From Tubiluchus corallicola (lineage: Eukaryota > Priapulida > Priapulimorpha > Priapulimorphida > Tubiluchidae), in the NCBI GenBank assembly GCA_030141605.1, contig JAQGDQ010001081.1, positions 1-64,000 on the forward strand: DNA of 64,000 nucleotides, read 5' to 3'. The position numbers and the translations under genes were made by a program. Shown one piece after another: positions 12,725 through 25,000 of the stretch; the stretch's first letter is position 1, and every line of letters starts with the position of its first letter. Below the pieces are notes generated by a model. That model was not told the origin of the DNA, did no database searches, and saw only the letters and a program-made list of their open reading frames with translations.

Positions 12725-15640
12725 AATAAATGTAATAAGTGTTAGATGAAAACGTGTTAATATGTGACTTGTATGCTAGTGTTCATTGTAATTGTTTATG
12801 TACTTTTTTCCAACTCTTAGCTTTCTTTTTAAAACCTTTATTACATTTGTGCTACAAATGTATAATATGTGTAACATTAATGTGCCTGTAACATTTGCAT
12901 ATTATAGTGATTTACAGTTTATTGCGATTTTATTCTGTTATGCATTAATTTGTAATGTTTACTTATGGTATGATGTTTGAAAATGAAATGGGAACAAAAT
13001 TTTCTTCGTAATGTCCAGTTTGAGGAAGTAGGAGCTAAATGAAGTTTGTTTTTTGTTTATTTTAGAATTGTACACATGCATGATCCTGCAGATTATTCTT
13101 GAAGAAATTACAAGCAAGATTAAGATTATAATTAATATAAATGGGTGTTTTCTGTCACTCGTGAAATCATGTTAAGTGATATTGAGGCACACCATTTCTT
13201 CTATATTTATTGTAGAATAGAAATCATGTATCTCTTCTACTTCCTGCTCAGTAATAATAGTAATGGGAGTCTTTCACTGCTTGAGAGTATGGACTTTAGA
13301 AACTATGCATTGGTAGTATGAAAACTACCAGTACTTCACAATTCTCATATTTTTCTGCTTGTAGGTTATAAGGTTTGCATGATAAATTAGTTGATGCATT
13401 TCTTAATTAAAAATTGGTCGTTATGCTTGGCAATAAAATTCAGGATGAAAATGTAATAGATAGCTGGCTGTTTTAGGTAGCGATTTTCATGTCTTCAAAA
13501 TTCGTAATAATTAATATATTAATTTTATTTTTTTGTTTAAAGATTGTGTACAGAAAGATTATATGGAACAGAAAGCATTAAATAAATCTGCAGCTGGTTA
13601 TTGCACATGCAGTCATCATGCATTTGTTATTTCTACTCTCTATAATGTCTGTAGCTAATACGGTTACCAGAAGAGACAAATCATCAATATTAATTTTTCT
13701 ATATGCAATAATATTACATACAGTGCTGTGAATAATGGAACTTAATTAATTATGTTACAAATAATACAGGGAAGAACGCACGTAGTGAAAACTGGGCAAT
13801 TTATGCAGTATTATGCTGCCAGGGTGTGCTATTCCTATACGTGTAAGCTTTTAGTACAAAGAATGTAGAGACTTTATTATGCAGCTTAACAAGATGTGAT
13901 GTAAGGTAACTGATTCTGCAAAAAGTTCTAAGTTGAACTTTTTTAGCGGCAGAGGGCGCGGTGCAGCAACAATTTTCAACAGTGGCGGGAACACGTGCAC
14001 CAAATAGAACTGTTTCTGTATTACATTAACGTGTCATTACCTATCGTTCAGGAATTCACGTTTCTGGCAAGTTTTGTTTTAATTAATTCAGTTAAAAAAA
14101 ATAATACTCATTTTCCCCACATCGAGGGAATATTTTTGTGTTTTTAAGTACTCATTAGCTGTTTTGTGCAATCATACGATAAACCATAATTAATTCAAGT
14201 TCCAGATTTACTATAACTAGTTTGTTAGATCCGTTTGAGGTGTTAAAAAATATTACACTTTCGCACCTCCTAGTTTTTAAGCTAGGGTTTTTGTGCCAGA
14301 GTTGCTACGCTAACCTGTATATAATCGAAACTTACCCAAAAACCCTGCCTTACATTTACAAATGTAATGTAAACTAGAACTAGAACTTAGAAGCAAATTC
14401 ATGTGTAACCGCATTTCAGTTTAGGCTCTTAATATCTTTCTACTGAAACAAGCTTCACATTTACTTAGTGTTATTTTGATATAGGATCAAAAATTCAAGC
14501 GTAAAAAATTCAAAGAAATGAAAATTAATAGCATTTCAAAAAACAAGTTACATAACTTTCTCAGTCTTGCTCTTACTTAATCATCAGTTAACGAATAACT
14601 AACATTTCTTGTAATCCTGTGCCTGTTAAACTTACAAATGACGTATCTGTAAAGGCTTTTATATAGGTTATACCTGCTAGCCAATCAGTGTTTGGTTAAT
14701 GCCATTGTTTTTATTATAAATGTACTTATGATTGTAATGTTTCTAATCAAATAAAAACATTGTTTAAACTAAAGAAAGAAAATTATAAACAGCTGCCATT
14801 TCTTCAGCCGGTTTTTAAGAGCTTGTTGTATATACAGGTTGTGCTGTTGTAAAATTATTTTGAAAATTTCTGCAATGCATTTCAATCCTATAAAATATCT
14901 CCGAACAAGGAAAATTCATCACCGACTGGCAAATTTGGATGCCATTGTGGGATAGGTGTGCCTGTCTCAACATATTTTGTCTTTGTGAGCTTTTCCAATT
15001 TGCAGGGATGAGTTTTCCTGGTCTTGCATTGCAAAGTTTTACACAATTTTTACCAGGTTGTGTGCAATTTTAATTTCACATTACAGTCAGTACTAATCAA
15101 TTATTGTGGAGTTATTTACTTAATAACATAACAGTTTAAGTTTATCTCTACAGTTTAACTCAATGGTTATCTCCAAAGTATCCATTTCACTTTTTCGATC
15201 TGTATCTGATCTGCTTAAAACTAGATATTGTATAGTGGACTGCCTACTTGCCCACTGACTTTATGTGTAAGGATCACTAACTTGCTGTTGCGCGTAGTCC
15301 TGTAAGTAGATTTTTGTCTAATAAGAATGTCCTTGAAAAGAGCAGATGGTGACATAGCTGAAGAATACAACTTTGTACCAGTTGGTGAAGCTTATTTATA
15401 TCACTTGTAGTATTGAGTAGCTTTGATAAACATTTAACATTTTTTAGTGCCAAAAATAGACATAACCAGAAAGAAGACATACATACAATTTCAATTATGA
15501 AATATGGCAGCACTACAAACAAACATTTATTGATAAAACAAATACATTCTAAAAACGATTAGTGTTAAAAATAGATTGTCACTTAGTTGATTTTATTTTC
15601 TGTTATATGATCATTACACATTATATTGTATGTCATGTTT
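12725..15640. other. 3' UTR and intergenic, no gene seen
   Basis: AT-rich DNA after the TBC gene stop. AATAAA-type signals occur at 12725 (probably too close to the stop to be used), about 13432, 13581 and 14752. I cannot tell which is used. A short GC-richer patch lies at about 13945-13995. No conserved ORF. Confidence 0.6.
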
Positions 15641-15702
15641 TAAAACACTTTTTCAACATAATCAATAAATACCTTTATTTACTTCTAAATCACTTCTTCC
15701 CA

Positions 15703-15963
15703 TCATAAAAACAAAAAAATTTCAGCATCGTTCATAAGAAAAAATTCCGGTATAATTGTACTGATGCGGTTATATAATTTTCCTTCAAGATCATTGTAAT
15801 AACATTTTATAACAAAGTGTAATTCACTTTTTATTTCATTTCTTAAACAGTATGAGCATGTACGATTCTCAGCTGGGATTTTCGTAGGTTCAACGTATCT
15901 CCCTCTTTCAATACACAAATTATGCACAATACACAAGTTGAATCTCAGTTTTGTAAATTTGGC
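15703..15963 (-). mobile_element. Decayed LINE-like retroelement tail
   Basis: The - strand translation reads FTKLRFNLCIVHNLCIERGRYV, then ENRTCSYC and KSELHFVIKCYYND. This Cys-x2-Cys...His...Cys pattern, after a GRY motif, is typical of the C-terminal end of reverse-transcriptase polyproteins of LINE-like elements in many invertebrates. Only this tail is preserved; I found no reverse-transcriptase core beside it. Exact boundaries are unknown. Confidence 0.65.
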
Positions 15964-17460
15964 TATAGCGCATTTGGAATAGCCAGAAAATAAACAGCTT
16001 CTAGTTGATATTGTCTTTTTAAGGTTTGATAGATATTTTTGGTAATTAAGTATTGGAAACCTAAGCCATATTTTATATTCATGACAATTTGGTCAAATTG
16101 ATTGCATTTACATTAAATAGTCAAGATTGACTCCACAATATGTCATCATCTCCATTTCATGCTGTTTTTGCTTTTAAAATAGTTACAAAATGCTATAGAA
16201 ACTAAGATTGATACACAATTCTAAATTTTTACAGCACTTACAGCAATGCAAATTTTCCATCATAAATTCAGGCCCAATTTCGAGATACTATCAAGACACA
16301 AATGTACTGGCACACAGAATGCACATTTTCATCAACCGAACCGAACCAAATTTTAACTGAAGAACCTGTACTGCCAAACGAAATTCCAAATAAATTACCA
16401 AGTTAAATTGTAATGCCGACCCGATTTTTTTTACTAAAACTGAATCGAATTTTCTTGTAATTTCAATTGTAAAGAATTATAAACTCTAAAATGTTTTATC
16501 GTTTTAAGTTAATGGTGATTAGTAAGCAGTGTAAAATTGTTCTGATTACTAAATCTGTGTTTGTGTTTAATGGTTGTAGTGAAGCATTAAGTAGTAAAGT
16601 AAAGTAATCAACAAAAACAGTGAATAAGCAAAACTGCAATAGTATAATTGTTTACTAGTTTGTGTTCTCATTGATTTATTTCGTTGTGTATAAGCTAACA
16701 CAGTACTGCCACACTGCGATGCTACTGCACATTGACACGACTTGCATACTGCTGGTGCATCGTATTCTTCGAGTTATCATGTGCACAGAAAGCAGAGTGT
16801 CGGCTGGTGTACCGTGTTTACTATCAGTTTTTTAGACAAATTTTTATTAGCATTATATGTAAATATTCGGTTTGTCTAATATAAGTTTCATTGAATGTAA
16901 CAATTATCAAAAAAGAAACTTCATTATACAAAAGGTTCACCAAACCTTTAGTGACTACAACCAAAGTTGACCAGACCGGACTTTTATGTATTCGAGAAAA
17001 AATATGGTGGTCCGAATATTTGGTGAGTCCCTATGATTACATTCATATAGTTTTAGTTTGGGAGGAAAGGTATATTGGAGATTCTGGACAGGATCAAGGT
17101 TCGGGTCGGGATTAAACAAGATAAGAGTTTAGGGCGCGGATTCATGTACTAACTTACGACAGTTTCATTATCTTAAGTGGGGTTTAGGCGCCAGGAAATA
17201 TTTTTATCTAATTCATGTAGATGTCTATTCTCCTTAGTCGTGACTAGCTCCGACTTTGAAAGTTAAGCAGAATTCAAGTAGACGTCTTGACGTCTCCAAG
17301 CGCACTCATTGAATTTGATTAAACCAAATTTTGTCTCAGATGCGCATCTAACTTTACGACACCTTGGGAGCTGCCATAACTGGTTGAGTAGTGTTGGTTT
17401 TACTACGTCCCAAAACCATATTGGTCTGTATTTTGGAAATACTGTAATTACGAGAGCTAC
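15964..17460. other. Intergenic, no gene seen
   Basis: AT-rich spacer. CGAACCGAACC-like and ACCCGATTT/GAATCGAATT motifs at 16337-16460 resemble those in the TBC intron at 10440-10500, which suggests remnants of one repeat family, but I could not define ends. A somewhat GC-richer stretch at 16960-17350 carries no recognisable gene. Confidence 0.5.
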
Positions 17461-17463
17461 TTA

Positions 17464-17965
17464 AAGTTAATGTTCTTCTTCTCTTCTCCTTTTCCTTTTT
17501 CTTTTTTTCCCTTTCTTTTATTTTCTTTCCTTTTGTTGTCTTCTTTTTTCCTTTCTTTATTTTTTTTCATTTTTTCCCTTTCCGTTATTTCCCTTCTTCT
17601 TCCTCTCCTGTCGTCTCCTTTCCTTTTTGTTCCTCTCTTCTCAACTACTTTTAAGCTCCTTCTCTTCCCTTTCCTTCCCTTGCCATACCCTGCCATCCCT
17701 TCCTTTGTCTTTGCTTCTTTTTGCTTCGGTCTTCTCTCCTTTCTTCTCAACTACTTTTGAGCTCCTCTCTTCACTTCCTTTTCCCTTCCCTTTCCTTCCC
17801 TTTCATCTCTGTTATATCCCTTCCCTCGTCTTTGCTTCTTTTTTCATTTTTCTCCTCATGTCCTCTCATCTTATTTCCTCTCCTCTTCTCCTCCCCGTCT
17901 CTGCTGTTCTTTTTCATTCTGCTCTTATTTCCTTGTTTCTCTACTCCTCATCTCGCCTCTCTTAC
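17464..17965. repeat. Polypyrimidine tract with internal ~107-bp duplication
   Basis: About 500 bp almost purely C/T on the + strand. Two related units start at the motif CTTCTCAACTACTTTT near 17637 and 17744 and run into TTTGCTTCTTTT blocks. Long open frames here on both strands (Phe/Leu/Ser-rich on +, Lys/Arg/Glu-rich on -) are composition artefacts. Confidence 0.9.
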
Positions 17966-19018
17966 ATGAATAAGGTTTGTGACGCTGTCTTGGAGGTTCC
18001 ATAAGACAATGCACTGAAGTGCATAAATTTACAACTGTGCATGATTCTACTTCACTTTACATCATGTATTTCAATATGCTAAGCAAATGTAATCCCTTTG
18101 TTATAAAATTTAAATATTTGTTAAATGGAATAATAATACATACTGACTAAGCAGCATTAGGTGCTTGAGCGAATTTTAGTTAAGAAAGATTGTAGTAGCA
18201 GTGAGACGAAAATCTTACAAATCTATTGTACGGCTGTGTCATTCTTTTATGTATTTTTCGTAAATTGTTCCAACATTATTGTCAAGTCCCATACCAACAG
18301 AATAATTTAGTCACTTTTACAGATGGCTGAATGAACGAACTCTCTGTGTAGTATACGTGCCAGGAAACGATAATTATGCTAAGACTTCAATCTACTTACA
18401 AAATAAATAGCAGTTGATAATCATGCGATGCAGCTGTGGTTACTAAAATGTAAGTAATAAATATATTATCACAAAATTTGAATGACGAATGACTTGTTAA
18501 ATGGCTTATTTTTCTCTATATGCCCCAAAAACTTAAATAAAGGTTGTTTTTTCAAATGTTATAAACTTAAATGTTAAAGTTCATGGTTTGAATTGGGATA
18601 GGATAAGAAGTTCAGGTGGTGCTGAAAGTTTAGGAATGGAGCTCAGGTTTTAAGAAAAATTTCAAATCGAGGTTCTGGTGTCTCGATCGTGGCGACCACA
18701 ATCCTGAACACCCTTTAGGATTCAGCGTAGGAGTGCTGCTAGAACAGAATCCATGTCGTATATAAAAGGTTATTCATACAAAGCTACCTTGTATGGATTC
18801 CACATAAAAATGGTCACTCTTGTGCTGTTCATTTTGCAAATGAGATTTGATAATAATTACCGTTTCAGTGTAAATTATACAATACACATGTGACAGTACT
18901 AATTCAGTACTGACTGAATTGCTATGTCACATTAGGTTAAACATTGTTTTAAGCCTTAAATTTAGTTTTAATCCAAGATTAATTTTTTGTGGCGTAAATA
19001 AACATTTTATTTTGCAAG
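17966..19018. other. Intergenic and presumed promoter side of gene 2
   Basis: No ORF, repeat or clear core-promoter motif that I can support. The ATG of the next gene follows directly. A 5' UTR exon may lie here, but no splice pair is compelling. Confidence 0.5.
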
Positions 19019-22000
19019 ATGGAAGAAGTTTCGAATTTGGCATCACTTCGAGTCGATAGCAATGATGAATTGAAGCTAGAAGGTCTAATACATACTATTT
19101 TAAATACCAATTATGAAGATGCATCACGAGCTTGTAACTCGCTTGTCTTTACACTTCTCAATGCTTCTAATGATGAAGGAGAAAAGTAAGTGTTTGTTGT
19201 TATTTACCTTTTATATGCAGTTTGGCACTCTGTGACTCTGCACTCTCTATCACTTTACTGGTGAACTCCTTAACTAGAAATAAGCCTTATTTCATTGTTA
19301 GCTGCAACCATATTGTGTTTGTGCAAGCAACTTTAGTAATATGTCTCTTTATAAGCATACTGCTGTCACAGTTTGATTAGATCTTTCATCGACTGGAGTT
19401 GGTAAATAGGCCTGGTCGATCCGAACTAATGACTGGATTTTTTTAGGTTAATAGGTTGTTTCAACTGAAATCAAAACACTAGTTCTATCAGTAAACAGAA
19501 TTACCTCTACCCAGAGCCCTGGGACAACCCAACTGTTTTGATAGTAATCATTATCGAGGAATTGTCTTGTAGTAAAAGCTTTGCATTTTAACACCCAGCA
19601 GATCAACCGATCGGTTATCCTCAAAACTTGTATACCTATAGGTGTATGTTCCTAGAAGCTTCTGTCACTGGCTGTTAATTAATTTAACTTTAATGTAATT
19701 ATTGCTGACTTCATTTAAAGTTAATCTTTGCTTTTTCCCCATATTCGATGTTGTCGATTTTGTAATTGTTTTTTTAGTTCTGATCACTCGTTGTACTAAA
19801 ATTGTGTTACTATTAATAAATAAATGTTTTAAAGATCCTTACATATGGGTTAGCAAAGTGTGACCACTTATTCCTATTGATTGATAGTCATGGTCATCCA
19901 GTCTTGGTTGCTTATAAATTCTGATCAGTGACGGTGTAACAATATATTACGGCTTTGAAAAAGTAACTAGATTATTTTTACTTTAATGAATTACCTTATA
20001 TTAACTTTTTTTAAAACTTGGAAAATTTTAATTATACTACACAAGAAATTAAACATCAGTGTTATGTATGTTTTGAGCTGACACAACATAAGAAATGTTG
20101 ACAAGTGTTTTTCGCCACTCATCTTCACTGTCCCTACAAAAATGGTTTATTAAATTTATAATTCACGTATCCTTTCATTCACATTTTAAGATCAACTGTC
20201 TAAGTTCTCGGCTTGCTAATATGAAGAAAAATTAAAAAAAGGCATGAGTAAGATATTCTCACAAGCTCCTATTCCTAAATGGTATTTTTTATTTCAGGGA
20301 AAAAACTGTTATACCGTTTTGCTTAACCAGAAAACTGACAGATCATATTAACTCTATCATTGGTCCATTAGAGGAGAAGAATCCTCCATGGCATTTACTT
20401 CTGCTGACATGTCGTGTGTGTCAGTTAATTAGCCACCAAGTAGAAATTTTGTATGCTTATTTCGAAACAGAAGACTGGTAATTTATGCCGCAAATTTGTT
20501 CTTTAAATTAGTAATTAAATCTATAAACGAATCATAGTATAGAAAATGTTGAAACAGTGTACTATCATTTAACTATATGTGTTGTGAAAACAAGGCACAT
20601 TATGCAATGCCAAAGCATAGCACTTTTAATTGCACATTTAATTATTGATGCTTGATAAATTAAATAGATTGTCTTTGTTTAAAAGATTATTCTATAAAAG
20701 TTCTCGCATGTTCTCGGATGTTTGAAGATTTTGTTTTACTATGATTTCTGTGGAAGCAAAACTCAAAAGTATATGTTATTTTTATACATGTAAACATTAA
20801 AAAAAATTGGAAGGATGTTTTTGATGTGATAAATTCAGTTACGCTTGAATGTGAAATTCAAAAGCATCACCGAAGCCAAAATCTGATTGGGTGTGGAAAC
20901 GTAGTTTCGACATTGCTGATGACTATATCATGTTTAACAAATGATGAAAAGCATTGTACAGTCAAAAACAGGCTGCATTAGTTTTGGCATCACTGGTATC
21001 AGTAGCGCATTTAATAATGCACGCACGTGTGCAGTAAAACACAAATAACAGCATACACCAGATTACACATCTCAGGTGACCAATAATACATGTATCAAGT
21101 AAGGAGGCAATCACTTAACAAACTGTAGCTGTATGGAAATTACGAGACCTGTACCATTAAGCTGTATGAACACCAAGGTGTCCACGGCCCAGTATTACTG
21201 CAAACAAATCTATGGTTTACTAATAAGCTGCTAGCCACCTATTTATGTTAATATATACATAGTACTTAATTAAAGGTAATAATTTTGCTAAATATCATAA
21301 AAACTATATTTAGTTTAGTTAACAGTTACAATCGTTTTCGAATATTTTTGCAATGATATTAATTGTCTGTATTACTACTGAACCCCACAAAAGCATTTCA
21401 AATAGACCCAGACTAACTTATTTGAGCATTGCTTTAGTTACGACTAGGCTTTTGTGCATATGAATGAAATGAATTTTTTCAGCAGTTTTCCATGTCTGCT
21501 ACTCAACCACAGTGACAGAGCAAATGGAACTGCAGTAGATTTCAATTTTCTTTCCCTTTCCAACATCATCTTAAGCCCCCGGTCTGCTCAGGCTCAAAAC
21601 CATTGTTGGTAAAAGTACGGGGAACAAACTCTGTCATGCTAGACCATTGCCACTTCTTTTCTCATCAATTGCACCTTACAATCCACTGTTCTCTTGCTGT
21701 CTTATCCTTTAGAAAATGTAAAAATAGCCAGTCTTTCAGAAGCATTATTTGAGCTGCACTAGGAAACCTAGCAGTGAGACATTTAAAAATCTGAAGACCG
21801 AAAATTTACCCACGTTGCAATAATAAAACGGCACAGCGTGAGATACCAGTGACGTCACGCCAACACTTTCGCATTCTGTACTTCATTACATTACTAATAT
21901 TTCGTCTATTGTAGAAAGTGTGTTGAAGTAGGTGTAAACAAAGCTATGATTCAAGCTTAACATTAAAAATGCCTTCATTATTGCTTTTTAACTTTTAGGG

Positions 22001-25000
22001 TACATTTAGCAGCCACGATGGGAAAGCTATTTATAACTATGACAAAGATGCACACTTCAGTTCATTTCAGACCAGATATCTTGGAAGAGATATTATATCT
22101 TCTTATTGCCGCTGCTCGGAATAGGTACGCAGAGTTATAACATATACAAGCGTAAGATATGTACTTCTCTTAATATATAAATTGGCGAACGCCATTCATT
22201 CAGCGATGTCCACCATACAAAATTTTTGCAACTAAAACAGTAAAACAGAAACATTATAATGATAAAACATTGTGCTTTAGTACTAGCAATGCTTCTGTTA
22301 GAAAAGCTAATGAAGTAGATTATTAGCTTTTCTAAACCAAAAAAAGACTTATGTACTTTGTTCTCATCTACCTCTAATCTTCATCTACTTTTACAGCATC
22401 TACATTTACTTTTCTTAGCGCCTGTTTGTTTCTACATCTGCTCTTTATGTAACATCTATTTTTGTAAATGAAATTAAAATCTTACTTGTAATTCATGAGT
22501 GCCACGATTGAGGTCATGTTGATGATATCAGGAAAGGTAGGCTGTCATTTGCTATGGCTGTGTAACTGCTTCTTTCCATGAGCATTTACAGTGCTTTTGT
22601 TAGATAATTGTTCTTAAAATATTTATATTATTTTTTTTACAAATACCTGTAAAAGATTATCAGGCATCTATTAAGAATATATTAATTATGTATATCATCT
22701 TAGTTAGCAAATTCAACTTTGTCAACTTTTTCTTTGCAAAATGTAACAATGATCACTTTATCAGAAGCACTATTTAAGTCATTTAACAAGCAGCAATGAT
22801 CAAAAAATGTGCATATAGTATATTGTCAAAAGTAGGTGCGGGTGGACAAAGCTATGATTTGAGGTAAACATTAAGAATGTATTCAGCGCATGTATTATTG
22901 CTTATGTCAGTCTTTTAGATTGGTCATTCAATCTAGATTTTATGCAAAGGCACTAAGAGCTAATTTTATTACAGTACAACTAAAAAACTATCATTTCCCA
23001 ACACGATTCTGCGACAATTAACATTATTTTCATTGACACCCATGATACTGATATAATACACATATTCTTGAGTGAACTAATTGAGTATTTTGTTTATTGC
23101 AATGATTTGCTAGACAATTTTTTGCATTCTGGTAAGTATGTAACAATACTACATTCTCTGGAATAACTTACAAATTCCTACTAAATGTGCACACATTCTT
23201 TACGTTTCTTTTCGGCCATGACTATAGGTTTTATATTGTTGTGTGTTATATTTTTAAGGCCAGTGGGGCCAAGCAAATCAAGATTGCCACATAAATAATT
23301 AATATTAAAAGAAGCGAGGATGTGTTCTGGGGATCTGGAATATTCTATAGTATAGTAGAACAATCTTCTTACCTTGTAGAAGATTCGAGAACTTTCTATA
23401 CGCGATGCGCATAGTAGTTTCTAGATTGTTCATTTTGCACTGATGTTCATTTTGTCCGAGAGAAACAAAACACAACAGGATGTGACCTTAAACATGAGAA
23501 TTAGGTGCCATTTGGCTTGTATATCTCCTAGACATAGGCCATTGAGGCCGAAGAAATCAAATTTGGCACTTTGGTAATACTAGTGAGGAAAAGGATATTT
23601 ACAACTTCAGTAGTAGTAGCAGTAATAATCTTTATTTTACCTTTTTAAAAACATTGACCATCACAATAAAAAAGACAGACAATCAGTGTTAGTTCAAATA
23701 AAAACATACACTGTTCAGGGCAAATGCATCTGGTGTAAGCTAAACTATAAGTGCAAACTAAAAATTCACAAATAAAATATCAACTACAAACACACAATGC
23801 ACTATGATAAAACTACATACATTATTTTTCTTTCTTCTAATACACACTCATGCCCGCACGCACACACACATGCACGCACGCAAGCGCGCACACACACACA
23901 CACACATACACACTCATACACATCATATAATAGTTTAGTAAGGTCTCGGAAAAATGAAATCATGATTTGAGTAAATATCATCATGTTCGTGTGTCGGATA
24001 TTCAAAAGGTGTAATTAAATGTTGTTTTAATTTAAACTTGAATATTGATAAAGTTGTATTGCTTGCTTAGTAATATAATTCTTTCCATATTGATTGTTCG
24101 TTCTAATGTTTCTTAAATTTAGTGTTCTGTTATTCATACAGGGGTTTTCGAAGAGTGGGAACTTATTGTTTTTGAAAGGAGAATTAATATTGTTGATATA
24201 TTTATAGAGAAACAGGAGAGTTTGATAATCTCTGTGGGCTGTGAGATGATATCAAAGAATGACCATTAACTAATCGTAAAGCATGGTTTTGAAGTACATT
24301 TAATTTGATGCATGGCTCTCTCTTCACTTTTTTAACAGTATGCAGGCATATTAATAATGGGGGCAAAATTAAAGTTTTGTAGATTAGAATTTTTTTTTGT
24401 TTTGATAGCTGTCCTCTCATTTGTCAAAGGTACGGGGTACTTAATGCCATGTAAGCATAATGTGTCCAACTTAATGGCTAAGAAATTAACATCCAGTGAC
24501 TGCACAATAACAGCATTTTCTATTTGCAGGGATATAGTAGCTGTATTTTCAGTATTGTTAATTGTTTGGGATAATACCACAAATTCCGTTTTATCACTTC
24601 ATTTTTAGCTTGTAATAATTAAATGCCATGTTGATATTCTTTATGTCTTTTTCTAAGTACAGTTTTGTAATGCTGATATTCTCATGAGCCAGATAAATAG
24701 TCGTGTCATCTGCATATTGCGTAATAATGTTGTAGAACATTAGAAATATTGTTGATGTAAAGGTTAAACAGTAGAGGTCCCAATAGTGTACCCTGTGGGA
24801 TACCTCTTTGAAGGTTAGCCCAATCTCAGAAAGTTGTAGAGTTTATTTTAGCCTGCTGCTTCTATTTTGTAGGTAATCATTAATTAATTTTAATGCTTAT
24901 TGTTCAAATCCAAGTTCTTTCAAATTATCTAACAGTAGTGTGTGATTTAAACTGTCAAAAGCTTTACTTAAATCTAAAAAAGCTGCTGCCACATATTTGT

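Noticed and set aside
17457-18004. Phe/Leu/Ser-rich and Lys/Arg/Glu-rich frames over the polypyrimidine tract
   Set aside because: Composition artefact of C/T-only sequence.
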